Below are positions 43,118 to 51,932 of a stretch of 64,000 nucleotides of DNA, in pieces (positions within the stretch are counted from its first letter, which is position 1; each line of letters begins with the position of its first letter). The stretch is taken from positions 5,270,001 to 5,334,000 of the forward strand of contig NZ_CP127295.1 in the NCBI RefSeq assembly GCF_030285665.1, read 5' to 3'. Under the pieces are notes generated by a model. The model had not been told where the DNA came from. It saw only the letters and a program-made list of their open reading frames with translations, and did not search any database. Source of the stretch: Amycolatopsis mongoliensis. GTDB lineage: Bacteria; Actinomycetota; Actinomycetes; Mycobacteriales; Pseudonocardiaceae. The translations under genes were made by a program, and so were the position numbers.

Positions 43118-44037
43118 TGGCACTGACGTTCGCCGACCGGCGGCACAAGTGGGACGTCAAGCTGTCGCCGTTCGGCTTCGTCAGCCCGTACTTCCTGATC
43201 TTCGGCGTCTTCGGGCTGTTCCCGCTGCTCTACACGGCTTTCGTGTCGCTGCAGAAGCGCAACCTGCTCGACGCCGAGGGCGCGAGGTTCATCGGGTTCG
43301 GCAACTACGAGCAGCTGCTGTTCCACGACCCGTACTTCTGGAACGCGATGGGGAACACGGTCAGCCTGTGGCTGCTGACCACCATCCCGCAGATCCTGTT
43401 CGCCCTCGGCATCGCGCACCTGCTCAACCGCAGGCTGCGCGGGCGGACGCTGTTCCGGATGGGGATGATCCTGCCGAACATCACCTCGGTGGCGGCGGTG
43501 ACGATCATCTTCGCGCAGCTCTTCGGCCGGGACTTCGGGCTGGTGAACTGGGTGCTGAGCTGGTTCGGCGGCGGGCACGTCGACTGGCAGGCCGGCACGG
43601 CCAGCTCGCACACCGCCATCGCGGCGATGGTGGTGTGGCGCTGGACCGGCTACCACGCGCTGATCTTCCTGGCGTCGATGCAGGCGATCCCGTCGACCAT
43701 GTACGAAGCCGCGACGCTCGACGGCGCCCGTGGGTGGCAGCAGTTCTGGCGGATCACCGTGCCGCTGCTGCGGCCGCAGATCATCTTCTCCACGGTGATC
43801 GCGACGACCGGGAACATGCGGCTGCTCGCCGAGCCGCTGCTGTTCAACCCCGGCACGGCGGCCGCCACCGGCGGCTCGGACCGGCAGTTCCAGACCGCCG
43901 CGCTCTACCTCTACGAGCAGGGCTTCACCAAGTACGACTTCGGCTACAGCTCGGCGATCGCGCTGATCCTGGCCGTCGCCACGATGCTCGTCGCGGGCCT
44001 GTCGTACCTGGTGACCCGGCGCATCCAAACGGACTGA
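43117..44037 (+). CDS. cebF: Cellobiose ABC transporter permease
   Basis: A 306-residue MalF-type permease with six predicted helices. It begins with KLSPFGFVSPYFLIFGVFGLFPLLYTAF. The EAA loop is EAATLDGARGWQQFWRITVPLLRPQ, which contacts the ATPase. The ATG shares its A with the cebE stop. Nine bases separate its stop from cebG. Sugar specificity is inferred from the operon, which includes a GH1 beta-glucosidase and the CebR box. Confidence 0.9.
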   Translation: MALTFADRRHKWDVKLSPFGFVSPYFLIFGVFGLFPLLYTAFVSLQKRNLLDAEGARFIGFGNYEQLLFHDPYFWNAMGNTVSLWLLTTIPQILFALGIAHLLNRRLRGRTLFRMGMILPNITSVAAVTIIFAQLFGRDFGLVNWVLSWFGGGHVDWQAGTASSHTAIAAMVVWRWTGYHALIFLASMQAIPSTMYEAATLDGARGWQQFWRITVPLLRPQIIFSTVIATTGNMRLLAEPLLFNPGTAAATGGSDRQFQTAALYLYEQGFTKYDFGYSSAIALILAVATMLVAGLSYLVTRRIQTD

Positions 44038-44046
44038 GGAGCGGAC

Positions 44047-44931
44047 ATGACCACCGTGCTGACCCCGGCCGCGCCCGCGCCGCCGGTGGCCCCCGGGCGG
44101 GCCCGGCGCATCGCGCGCCGGGTCGCGAGCCCGTGGACCTACGCCGCGCTGATCGCGATCCTGGCCGGCTCGGCGTTCCCCGTGTACTGGTCGTTCGTCG
44201 TCTCCTCGCAGACGTCGGAGGCGGTCGGGAGTGTCCCGCCGGTCCTCGTGCCCGGCGGGCACCTGTTCGAGAACATCGCGCGCGTCTTCGACGAGACGGA
44301 CTTCGCGCTGGCGCTCGGGAACTCGATGATCGTCGCGGGCACGATCACCGTGTCCGTGGTGCTGTTCTCGACGCTGGCCGGGTTCGCCTTCGCCAAGCTG
44401 CGCTTCCGCGGCCGGACCCTGCTGCTGCTCGTCGTGGTCGCCACCCAGGCGATCCCGACCGAGCTGGGCGTCGTGCCGCTCTACATGATGATGGCCGACT
44501 TCGGCTGGGCCGGGCAGCTGCAGGCGGTGATCGTGCCCGGCCTGGTCACCGCGTTCGGCGTGTTCTTCATGCGCCAGTACTTCGAACGGGCGCTGCCGCT
44601 GGAACTGCTCGAAGCCGGGCGGATGGACGGCTGCAACTCGCTGCGGCTGTTCTGGCACGTCGCGCTGCCGGCCGCCCGCCCGGCCGCGGCGGTGCTCGGG
44701 CTGTTCACGTTCATGCAGGCGTGGAACGACTTCTTCTGGCCGCTGGTCGTGCTGGTCCCGGAGAACCCGACCGTCCAGACCGCACTGTCCACCCTGGCCA
44801 GCGGCTACACCACCGACTACACCCTCGTGCTCACCGCCGCCACCATCGGCACCGTCCCCGTCCTGCTCGTGTTCCTGCTGTTCGGCCGCCAGATCGTCGG
44901 CGGCATCATGCAGGGCGCGCTCAAGGGCTGA
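44047..44931 (+). CDS. cebG: Cellobiose ABC transporter permease
   Basis: A 294-residue MalG-type permease with six helices. It has a Pro/Ala-rich N-terminus, then the first helix AALIAILAGSAFPVYWSFVVS and the EAA loop EAGRMDGCNSLRLFWHVALPAARP. It pairs with CebF. ATG is preceded by TGAGGAGCGGAC. The beta-glucosidase gene starts 18 bases after its stop, so uptake and hydrolysis genes are in one unit. Confidence 0.9.
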   Translation: MTTVLTPAAPAPPVAPGRARRIARRVASPWTYAALIAILAGSAFPVYWSFVVSSQTSEAVGSVPPVLVPGGHLFENIARVFDETDFALALGNSMIVAGTITVSVVLFSTLAGFAFAKLRFRGRTLLLLVVVATQAIPTELGVVPLYMMMADFGWAGQLQAVIVPGLVTAFGVFFMRQYFERALPLELLEAGRMDGCNSLRLFWHVALPAARPAAAVLGLFTFMQAWNDFFWPLVVLVPENPTVQTALSTLASGYTTDYTLVLTAATIGTVPVLLVFLLFGRQIVGGIMQGALKG

Positions 44932-44949
44932 CCCCCCCCGGAGCTCACC

Positions 44950-46326
44950 GTGACTTCCCGTTTCCCGCCCGGTTTCCGCTGGGGCGTCGCCACTTCGGCG
45001 TTCCAGATCGAGGGCGCCACCCGATCCGACGGCCGCGGACCGTCCATTTGGGACACCTTCGCGGCGGTCCCCGGCGCGGTCGCCGGCGGCGACACCGGCG
45101 AACCGGCGGCGGACCACTACCACCGCTGGCCCCGCGACATCGCCCTGCTCGCCGCGCTGGGCGTCGACTCCTACCGGTTCTCGGTCTCCTGGCCGCGGAT
45201 CCAGCCCTCCGGCCGCGGCGGCGTCTCCGCGAAGGGGATCGGCTTCTACCGGCAGCTGGTGGAAGCCCTGCGCGAGCAGGGGATCGAGCCGTTCCTCACG
45301 CTGTACCACTGGGACCTCCCGCAGGCCCTGGAGGACGAGGGCGGCTGGCGTTCCCGCGACACGGCGTCCCGGTTCGCCGACTACGCCGCGCTGGTGCACG
45401 CGGAGCTCGGCGACGTCGTCGACCACTGGACGACGCTGAACGAGCCGTACCCGTGCGCGGTCGCGGGCTACGGCGAAGGACGGCACGCCCCGGGCGCGAG
45501 GGAAGGGCACGGCGCGCTCGCCGCCGCCCACCACCTGCTGCTCGGCCACGGCCTGGCGGTGCGCGCGATGCGCTCGCAAGCGAGGACGGCGCATCAGTTC
45601 GGGATCGTGCTCAACCAGTCGCCCGTGGTGCCGGTGACGGACTCGGCCGCCGACGCCGCGGCGGCGGCCCGTCAGGACACGCTGCTGCGGCGCCAGTTCA
45701 CCGACCCGCTGTTCGGCGGCCGGTACGCGCCGGGCCTGGCGGCGATGTTCGCCGGCGTCTCGGACTTCTCGTTCCGGCTCGACGGTGACCTGGAGACGAT
45801 CGGCGAGTCCCTCGACTACCTGGGCGTGAACTACTACTACCGGCTGCACGTCGCGGACGCGCCCCACCGCGAGCCGGACCCGGCGCTGCGCACCGTGGCC
45901 GACATCGGCGTGGACACTTCGCGCCTGCCGGACGTCCCGCGCACGGGCATGGGCTGGCCGGTGGAACCGGAGGGGCTGACCGAGGCCCTGGTCGGCCTGC
46001 ACAACCGCTACCCGGGGCTGCCGCCGGTGTACGTCACCGAAAACGGCTGCGTGTACCCGGACGTGCTGGACGAGCGCGGCATGTTCGCCGACGAGCAGCG
46101 CATCGCGTTCCTGCGTGCGCACATCGAGGCGGCCCGGGCGTCGGCCGAGGCGGGTGTCGACCTGCGGGGGTACTTCTGCTGGTCGCTGCTCGACAACTTC
46201 GAGTGGGCCCACGGGTACAAGCACCGGTTCGGCCTGGTCCACGTGGACTACACCACCCAGCGCCGTACCCCGCGGGCGAGCTACCACTGGTACCGCGAGT
46301 TCGTCGCGGCCCAGCGGACCCCGTGA
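44950..46326 (+). CDS. bglC: GH1 beta-glucosidase
   Basis: A 458-residue glycoside hydrolase family 1 enzyme. The N-terminal signature is FRWGVATSAFQIEGA, the acid/base Glu is in TLNEP (about residue 162), the nucleophile Glu is in VTENG (about 362), and the substrate-binding WSLLDNFEWAHGY follows. There is no signal peptide, so it acts in the cytosol on cellobiose brought in by CebEFG. GTG at 44950 follows CCCCCGGAGCTCACC. In Streptomyces bglC has the same place and is controlled by CebR. Confidence 0.92.
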   Translation: MTSRFPPGFRWGVATSAFQIEGATRSDGRGPSIWDTFAAVPGAVAGGDTGEPAADHYHRWPRDIALLAALGVDSYRFSVSWPRIQPSGRGGVSAKGIGFYRQLVEALREQGIEPFLTLYHWDLPQALEDEGGWRSRDTASRFADYAALVHAELGDVVDHWTTLNEPYPCAVAGYGEGRHAPGAREGHGALAAAHHLLLGHGLAVRAMRSQARTAHQFGIVLNQSPVVPVTDSAADAAAAARQDTLLRRQFTDPLFGGRYAPGLAAMFAGVSDFSFRLDGDLETIGESLDYLGVNYYYRLHVADAPHREPDPALRTVADIGVDTSRLPDVPRTGMGWPVEPEGLTEALVGLHNRYPGLPPVYVTENGCVYPDVLDERGMFADEQRIAFLRAHIEAARASAEAGVDLRGYFCWSLLDNFEWAHGYKHRFGLVHVDYTTQRRTPRASYHWYREFVAAQRTP

Positions 46327-46368
46327 AAAGCGCTGGTTCGCCGGGGCGGCCGGTCCTACGGTGACGCC

Positions 46369-46713
46369 ATGAGCGATCACCCGGAAGCGCCCGTCGGGGC
46401 CTTCGAACCGCCCTACTACGTGGCGGTCTTCACCACGGTGCGAACCGCCGAGCAGAGCGGTTACGGCGAGACCAACGCCCGGATGGAGGACCTGGTCCGC
46501 GAGGTGCCCGGGTACCTGGGGATGGACCACGCGCAGACCCCCGGCGGGCTGGGCATCACCGTCGGCTACTTCCGCGACGCCGACGCCCTCACCGAGTGGC
46601 GGCACAACGCCGAGCACCGCGCGGCGCAGCAGCGCGGCCGGGCGGAGTGGTACCAGAGCTACACGCTGCACGTGGCGAAAGTCGAGCGCAGCCACGGGTT
46701 CACGCGAGCTTGA
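46369..46713 (+). CDS. Antibiotic-biosynthesis-monooxygenase-fold (ABM) protein
   Basis: A 114-residue single-domain ABM/ferredoxin-like protein: YYVAVFTTVRTAEQSGYGE, MEDLVREVPGYLGMDHAQTPGGLGITVGYFRDADALTEWRHNAEHRAAQQRGRAEWY in outline. The W-R-x-x-x-E-H pattern is characteristic of this fold. Such proteins may be cofactor-free oxygenases, heme-degrading or merely binding proteins. The substrate is unknown. ATG at 46369 has its own gap of 42 bases after bglC, so it may be read through from the ceb operon or have a separate promoter. Confidence 0.82.
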   Translation: MSDHPEAPVGAFEPPYYVAVFTTVRTAEQSGYGETNARMEDLVREVPGYLGMDHAQTPGGLGITVGYFRDADALTEWRHNAEHRAAQQRGRAEWYQSYTLHVAKVERSHGFTRA

Positions 46714-46716
46714 CTG

Positions 46717-46767
46717 CCCGGAGGGGCACCTTCACGGACTCGAGAGCCATGAAGGTGCCCCTCCGGG
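46717..46767. terminator. Bidirectional hairpin between convergent genes
   Basis: Perfect 18-base arms (46717-46734 and 46750-46767, starting CCCGGAGGGGCACC) with a 15-base loop, three bases after the ABM gene stop and seven before the fatty-acyl-CoA ligase stop. Confidence 0.8.
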
Positions 46768-46773
46768 AAGCCG

Positions 46774-48570
46774 CTACTTCTTGTACAGGCCTTCGATGTC
46801 GATGGCGTAGTTCTTCGAGACCACGTTGCGCTTCAGCTTCAGGCTCGGCGTGATCTCGCCGCCCTGCTCGGTGAAGTCGTTGGGCAGCACCGTGAACTTC
46901 TTGATCGCCTCGGCCTTGGACACCTGCTTGTTCGCCTCGTCGACCGCGGCCTGGATCTCCGCGAGCAGGTCGGCGTCCGTGGCCAGCTCGGCGACCGTGG
47001 CGGAAGCAGGCTTGCCGTGCTGGGACTTCCAGGTCGGGAAGTACTCCTCGTCGACCGTCACCAGCGCCGCGATGAACGGGCGCTGGTCGCCGACCACCAT
47101 GGCCTGGCTGACCAGCGGGGCCGCCTTCAGCGTGTCCTCGAGACCGGACGGGGCGACGTTCTTGCCGCCCGCCGTCACGATGATCTCCTTCTTGCGGCCG
47201 GTGATCTTGAGGAAGCCGTCGGAGTCCAGCTCGCCCAGGTCGCCGGTGTGGAACCAGCCGTCGCTGAGCGATTCGGCCGTCGCCTGCGGGTTGTTGTAGT
47301 AGGCCCGGAAGACGACGTTGCCCTTCAGCAGTACCTCGCCGTCGTCGGCGATGCGGACCGACGTGCCGTTGACCGGCTTGCCGACCGTGCCGACGCGGAA
47401 CGCCGTCTGCGTGTTGAGGTTCGCCGCCGCCGACGTTTCGGTGAGGCCGTAGCCCTCGAACACCGGGACGCCGATGCCGCGGAAGAAGTGCGCCAGCCGC
47501 GCCCCGAGCGGCGCCCCGCCCGACACCGCCGCCACGCAGCGGCCGCCGAGGGCCGCGCGCAGCTTGCCGTAGACGAGCTTGTCGAACACCAGGTGCTGCA
47601 GCCGCAGGAGGAGCCCGGCGCCGCCCTTGTCCTGCGCCTCGCTGTAGGCGACCGCGACGGCCTCGGCGGCGTCGAAGATCTTGCCCTTGCCGTCGCCGTG
47701 GGCCTTCTGCTTCGCCGAGTTGTAGACCTTCTCGAACACGCGCGGCACGGCGACGACGAACGTCGGCCGGAACGTGCCGAGGTCGGCGACCAGGTTCTTG
47801 ACGTCCGGGGTGTGCCCGAGGGTGACGCGGGCGGTCAGCGCCGTGACGGCGATCGCGCGGGCCAGCACGTGCGCCAGCGGCAGGAACACCAGCAGCGAGT
47901 TGCCCTGCTCCATCAGCTGCGGGAACGCCTCGATGTCGGCGCGGATCTCGGCCAGCAGGTTGCGGTGGGTCAGTTCGACGCCCTTGGGGCGGCCGGTGGT
48001 GCCCGACGTGTAGACGATCGTGGCGAGCTCGTCCGCGGTCACATCGCGGCGGCGCTCGTGCAGCTCGTCGTCGGAGAGCTCGGCGCCCATCGCGGCCAGC
48101 GTCTCGATGGCGGGGGTGTCGCTCTCGATCTGCCACGTGTGGTCGAGGGCGGTGAGCCGGTCGCGGATCTCCCCGACCGCTCCGGCGTGCTCGGTCGTCT
48201 CGACGAACACGGCCTTCGCGGCCGAGTCGGAGAGGATCCAGTACACCTGCTCGGGGGAGGAGGTGTCGTAGATCGGCACCGTCACCGCGCCCGCCGCCCA
48301 GATCGCGAAGTCGATCAGCGTCCACTCGTAGCGGGTCTTGGACATGATGGCGACGCGGTCGCCGCGGCCGATCCCGGCCCGGGCCATGCCCTTGGCCACG
48401 GCCAGCACCTGGCCGGCGAACTCCCTGGCCGTGACGTCCAGCCAGGTTCCGTCGACCTGGCGGCGGAAGCTCACCACGTCGGAGAACCGCTCGGCGTTCG
48501 CCCAGACGACATCGGACATGTTCTCGTCGTCGGCCACCGGCTTCCCGGCGGGAGCGCTGTATTCGCGCAC
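46774..48570 (-). CDS. Long-chain fatty acid-CoA ligase, FadD15-like
   Basis: A 598-residue ANL-superfamily ligase. The P-loop-like motif is IVYTSGTTGRPKGVELTHRN, followed by GYGLTETSAAANLNT, the hinge Asp in WFHTGDLGELDSDGFLKITGRKKE and a C-terminal catalytic-Lys region SLKLKRNVVSKNY. It activates fatty acids to CoA esters through acyl-AMP at the inner face of the membrane. GTG at 48570 is preferred because GGAGG lies five bases upstream; the TTG at 48588 lacks a site. Followed divergently by genes similar to Rv2185c/Rv2184c, the same surroundings as fadD15. Confidence 0.9.
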   Translation of the reverse strand: MREYSAPAGKPVADDENMSDVVWANAERFSDVVSFRRQVDGTWLDVTAREFAGQVLAVAKGMARAGIGRGDRVAIMSKTRYEWTLIDFAIWAAGAVTVPIYDTSSPEQVYWILSDSAAKAVFVETTEHAGAVGEIRDRLTALDHTWQIESDTPAIETLAAMGAELSDDELHERRRDVTADELATIVYTSGTTGRPKGVELTHRNLLAEIRADIEAFPQLMEQGNSLLVFLPLAHVLARAIAVTALTARVTLGHTPDVKNLVADLGTFRPTFVVAVPRVFEKVYNSAKQKAHGDGKGKIFDAAEAVAVAYSEAQDKGGAGLLLRLQHLVFDKLVYGKLRAALGGRCVAAVSGGAPLGARLAHFFRGIGVPVFEGYGLTETSAAANLNTQTAFRVGTVGKPVNGTSVRIADDGEVLLKGNVVFRAYYNNPQATAESLSDGWFHTGDLGELDSDGFLKITGRKKEIIVTAGGKNVAPSGLEDTLKAAPLVSQAMVVGDQRPFIAALVTVDEEYFPTWKSQHGKPASATVAELATDADLLAEIQAAVDEANKQVSKAEAIKKFTVLPNDFTEQGGEITPSLKLKRNVVSKNYAIDIEGLYKK

Positions 48571-48697
48571 GTGGACCTCCGTGTTCAACGCGTGCGGCAG
48601 GTGACACCGCTGTTACCCGCCAGTCAACTTAGCGTGGTGAGCACCTTAAGACCATGCTGATCGCCGTCGCACGGCGAGGGCGTGACATTCTTCGCAC

Positions 48698-49108
48698 GTG
48701 AACGCGCCACCCTCACTCGACATCGTCGACGAGACGTTCCTCGCCGTTCCGCCGGCCACCGTGGCCGCGGTCTTCGCCGAACCGGCGTCCTGGCGGCGCT
48801 ACTGGCCCGACCTGGTCCTCGAGGTCTACACCGACCGGGGGGACAAGGGCCTGCGCTGGACCGTGCGGGGTGCGCTCGTCGGTACGATGGAGGTCTGGCT
48901 CGAGCCGGTGCTCGACGGCACCCTGCTGCACTACTTCCTGCGGGCGACCCCCGCCGACGCGGCCGGGACGCCGCGGGCGCTGGCGCCACGCGACCTGCGC
49001 CGGGAGTTCGACCGGCGGGCCCGCGCGGCGAAGGTGATCGCACTCGGGCTCAAGGAGATCCTGGAGGACGGGCGCGAGCCCGGCGTTCCTCCGCGCGGCG
49101 AGGGCTAG
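48698..49108 (+). CDS. SRPBCC (START-fold) protein
   Basis: A 136-residue protein with the START/Bet v1-like fold pattern: IVDETFLAVPPATVAAVFAEPASWRRYWPDL at the N-terminus, then GLRWTVRGALVGTMEVWLEPVLDGTLLHYFLRA and a long C-terminal helix. It binds a hydrophobic ligand in related polyketide cyclases and lipid-binding proteins; no catalytic residues can be named. GTG start at 48698, divergent from fadD15 with 127 bases between. Related in position to Rv2186c. Confidence 0.78.
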   Translation: MNAPPSLDIVDETFLAVPPATVAAVFAEPASWRRYWPDLVLEVYTDRGDKGLRWTVRGALVGTMEVWLEPVLDGTLLHYFLRATPADAAGTPRALAPRDLRREFDRRARAAKVIALGLKEILEDGREPGVPPRGEG

Positions 49109-49121
49109 AGGGGGACCAGGG

Positions 49122-49916
49122 GTGCGGGTACACGTCGTCTCGGACGTGCACGGCAACGCCGACGCGCTGAAGCGGGCGGGGGACGGGGCCGACGCGCTGG
49201 TCGTGCTCGGCGACCTGCTCGACTTCGTCGACTACCGCGAGCACGACAAGGGCATCATGGGCGACCTGTTCGGCGCCGAGAAGGTCGGCGAGTTCGCCCG
49301 CCTGCGCCGTGAGGGCACCCGTGACGAAACCGTTGCCTACTCGCGGACGCTCTGGGCGAGCCTCGACGACCCCGCCGGCGCCGTCGACGAGGCCGTCCGC
49401 ACCCAGTACGCGGCGCTCTTCGCGGCGATGACCGCGCCCACCTACGCCACCCCCGGCAACGTCGACACCCCGGCGCTGTGGCCCGAGTTCGCCGGCGAGG
49501 GCATCCGGGTGCTCGACGGCGAGGTGGCCGAGATCGGCGGCCTGCGGTTCGGGTTCGTCGGCGGCGCGCTGCTGCCCGACGGTGTCGTCCCGCGCCACCG
49601 CAAAGGGGCCGCCTGGCGCCCCTACCTGCGGGATCGCGAGGACTACGACCGCAGCGTGGCCGCACTCGCGGAAGTAGACGTCCTTTGCACGCACGGCCCG
49701 CCGGCGCTGCCCGAGCTGACCTACGACGTCGTCGCGCGCCGCAGCGAGATCGGTTCGGCGGCGCTGCTGGAGCTGATCCGGGCCCAGCAGCCGCGCTGGT
49801 CGGTGTTCGGGCACGTGCACCAGCCCCTCTCCCCCCGCGCCCGGGTCGGCCTGACCGAGTGCCGTAACGTGGGTCACTTCAAGGAGACCGGGCAGCCCTA
49901 CGTGCTGCGCTGGTGA
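49122..49916 (+). CDS. Calcineurin-like metallophosphoesterase
   Basis: A 264-residue metallophosphoesterase. Metal motifs are in order: VSDVHGN (residues 6-12), LVVLGDLLD, GNVD in TPGNVDTPAL, THGPP, and FGHVHQP. The full set of five is intact, so a dinuclear-metal phosphodiesterase or phosphatase is expected; the natural substrate is not evident. GTG at 49122 follows AGAGGGGGACCAGG. It sits 13 bases after the START-fold gene and 27 bases before the next, so they probably share a transcript. Confidence 0.87.
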   Translation: MRVHVVSDVHGNADALKRAGDGADALVVLGDLLDFVDYREHDKGIMGDLFGAEKVGEFARLRREGTRDETVAYSRTLWASLDDPAGAVDEAVRTQYAALFAAMTAPTYATPGNVDTPALWPEFAGEGIRVLDGEVAEIGGLRFGFVGGALLPDGVVPRHRKGAAWRPYLRDREDYDRSVAALAEVDVLCTHGPPALPELTYDVVARRSEIGSAALLELIRAQQPRWSVFGHVHQPLSPRARVGLTECRNVGHFKETGQPYVLRW

Positions 49917-49943
49917 CCGACCGCGGCGGCTACGCTTCGTCCC

Positions 49944-50378
49944 ATGGCCGAGCAGTCCACACAGTCCATCGAGGTCGACGCCGAGCCCAGCCGGGTGATG
50001 GCCGTGATCGCCGATTTCCCCGCCTACCCGGAATGGGCCAGGGCCGTCCGGCAGACCGAGGTCCTCGACACCGATGGTGACGGGCGGGCCAAGCAGGTCA
50101 AGCTCACCCTCGACGCGGGCCCGATCAAGGATGTCTACACCCTCGAGTACGACTGGGACGGCGACGGCCTCGGCGTCAGCTGGCACCTGGTCAAGGGTCA
50201 GATGCAGAAGGCGCAGAACGGCCGCTACGCCCTGGAGGACCTCGACGGCCGCACCCGCGTCACCTACACGCTGTCGGTCGAGCTGGCGCTGCCGATGATC
50301 GGCCTGCTGCGCCGCAAGGCCGAGAAGATGGTCATGGACACCGCGCTGAAGGAGCTCAAGAAGCGGGCCGAGGGGTAA
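49944..50378 (+). CDS. SRPBCC (START-fold) protein, Rv2185c-like
   Basis: A 144-residue START-fold protein: STQSIEVDAEPSRVMAVIADFPAYPEWARAV is the usual coenzyme Q-binding/cyclase-type N-terminus. It is followed by a sheet with VYTLEYDWDGDGLGVSWHLVKG and a C-terminal helix with KKRAEG. Four bases separate it from the ArsA-like ATPase gene, a pairing conserved with M. tuberculosis Rv2185c-Rv2184c, so the two may act together in delivering a hydrophobic ligand (inference). Confidence 0.85.
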   Translation: MAEQSTQSIEVDAEPSRVMAVIADFPAYPEWARAVRQTEVLDTDGDGRAKQVKLTLDAGPIKDVYTLEYDWDGDGLGVSWHLVKGQMQKAQNGRYALEDLDGRTRVTYTLSVELALPMIGLLRRKAEKMVMDTALKELKKRAEG

Positions 50379-50382
50379 CCAC

Positions 50383-51522
50383 GTGCGGATCCTGCTGTTC
50401 ACCGGCAAGGGGGGTGTCGGGAAGACCACGCTGGCCGCGGCGACCGGCGCCGCCCTGGCCGCCCGCGGCAGGAAGACCCTCGTCGTGTCCACCGACCCGG
50501 CGCACTCGCTCGGCGACGCGTTCGGCCACACCCTCGGCGCCGAGCCGTCCGAAGTGGACGCTCTCCTCTCCGCCGTGCAGATCGATGCGCGCACCCTGGT
50601 CGACACCAGCTGGCACCGGCTGCGGGCCGAGCTGCAGACGGCACTGGCCGGCGCGGGCCTGGACACCCTCGACGCCGAAGAGCTCACCGTGCTGCCCGGC
50701 GTCGACGACCTGCTCGCCCTCACCGAGGTCCGCCGGCTGGCCGAAGACGGGCTGTGGGAGACCATCGTCGTCGACTGCGGGCCCACGGCCGAGACGCTGC
50801 GGCTGCTCGCCCTGCCCGAAGCCGTTTCCGGGTACCTGACCCGGGTGTTCGGCCGCCGCGGCCGGGTCATCGAGTCGGTGCGCCGCCTCGGTGCCCACCT
50901 CGACGGCCTGCGGGCGCTGCTCACCGAGCCGTCGGTGACCACGGTCCGGCTGGTGCTGACGCCGGAGCGGGTGGTGGTCGCGGAAGCACGGCGCACGCTC
51001 AGCTCCCTGGCCCTGCGCGGCATCGCGGTCGACGGCCTGATCGCCAACCGGCTGATGCCCGCGCCCGGGTTCTGGCGCGGCGGTGCCGCGTCGTGGCTGC
51101 GCACGCGCCGGACGCAGCAGGACGCCGTGCTCGCCGAGCTGGCGGCCGCCGGGTTCGGGCCGTCGAAGCTTTCGTGCGTCGAGCACCGGGCCGTCGAACC
51201 GGTCGGGCTGCCCGCGCTGCTGGAGATCGCCGCCGAGCTCTACCGCGGCGGCGACCCCCTGGACGGCGATGGCACCCCGGTCACGCCCCTGCTGCGGGTG
51301 CGGCCGGCGCCGGACGGGTACACGCTGCGCATCGCGATCCCGCTCGGGCGGGACGCCGAGGTCGACCTCGCCCGCGTCGACGACGACCTGGCGATCACTG
51401 TCGACGGCTTCCGCAGGCTCATCGCCCTGCCGGAGTCGCTGCGGCCGTGCCGGATCACCGGCGCGGAATCCGACGCCGACGGCCTGGTCGTGAACCTGGC
51501 CGGGAACCGGGGACGCGGGTGA
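50383..51522 (+). CDS. ArsA/Get3-like ATPase, Rv2184c-like
   Basis: A 379-residue deviant-Walker P-loop ATPase: FTGKGGVGKTTLAAATG (signature Lys), the switch I-like STDPAHSLGDAFG and the switch II-like VVDCGPTAETLRLL. The C-terminal 80 residues form a small beta domain (RVRPAPDGYTLRIAIPLG) that resembles the alpha-crystallin-like tail found on some ArsA homologues. The arsenite-binding Cys triad is absent, so arsenic export is unlikely. GTG start at 50383. Its stop overlaps the next gene in GTGA. Confidence 0.88.
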   Translation: MRILLFTGKGGVGKTTLAAATGAALAARGRKTLVVSTDPAHSLGDAFGHTLGAEPSEVDALLSAVQIDARTLVDTSWHRLRAELQTALAGAGLDTLDAEELTVLPGVDDLLALTEVRRLAEDGLWETIVVDCGPTAETLRLLALPEAVSGYLTRVFGRRGRVIESVRRLGAHLDGLRALLTEPSVTTVRLVLTPERVVVAEARRTLSSLALRGIAVDGLIANRLMPAPGFWRGGAASWLRTRRTQQDAVLAELAAAGFGPSKLSCVEHRAVEPVGLPALLEIAAELYRGGDPLDGDGTPVTPLLRVRPAPDGYTLRIAIPLGRDAEVDLARVDDDLAITVDGFRRLIALPESLRPCRITGAESDADGLVVNLAGNRGRG

Positions 51523-51932
51523 GCGAAGAGGACGAGGCGGCCGGACCGCGGCTGGCCGAGGAGATCCGCCTGCTCGTCGAGATGGTCGTCGAGAAGGCCG
51601 CGCCGTGGCTGGAGGGCGTGGTCGCGGCCGGGCACGGCGCCCCTGACGAGGCGAAACCGGACGCCTCGGCGTGCGGGTGGTGCCCGCTGTGTGCGATCGT
51701 CGCCGTTGTGCGAGGTGAGCGCCCGGAGTTCGCCGCGAGGCTGCTGGAACAGCTGGCCCAGCTGGTGGCGTTGCTCCGTGCGGTGCTCGCGGACCGCTGG
51801 GAACCGGACGAGGGCGTGCACATGCCCGGGTTCCGCCCCGCGCCGCGGCCCGCGGACAGCCCCGCGTCGGCGCGGGTGCAGCACATCGCCGTCCGCAGGC
51901 GGGACGAGTGGCGGCCGGATCGGGAGAGCTGA
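51519..51932 (+). CDS. Conserved protein with CxxCPxC motif, Rv2183c-like
   Basis: A 137-residue protein. The helical N-terminal half leads to CGWCPLCAIVAVVRGERPEF (Cys near residues 49, 52 and 55), followed by a leucine-rich helix and a basic tail. The Cys cluster might bind a metal or form a redox pair; function is unknown. GTG at 51519 overlaps the ATPase stop, and its own stop abuts the ROK kinase start. The gene order ATPase-this-gene mirrors Rv2184c-Rv2183c. Confidence 0.78.
   Translation: MSEEDEAAGPRLAEEIRLLVEMVVEKAAPWLEGVVAAGHGAPDEAKPDASACGWCPLCAIVAVVRGERPEFAARLLEQLAQLVALLRAVLADRWEPDEGVHMPGFRPAPRPADSPASARVQHIAVRRRDEWRPDRES

Noticed and set aside
42910..46695. Open frame of about 1260 codons on the minus strand across cebE-cebG-bglC
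   Set aside because: High-GC shadow: composition is Arg/Gly/His-rich with no domain, and the plus strand carries four convincing genes with family motifs.
46369..46713. Part of an antibiotic biosynthetic cluster
   Set aside because: The ABM fold is widespread outside such clusters, and no biosynthetic genes are adjacent.
50383..51522. Arsenite-export ATPase ArsA
   Set aside because: The arsenite-binding Cys set and any arsB or arsR neighbour are missing; conserved pairing with a START-fold gene points elsewhere.
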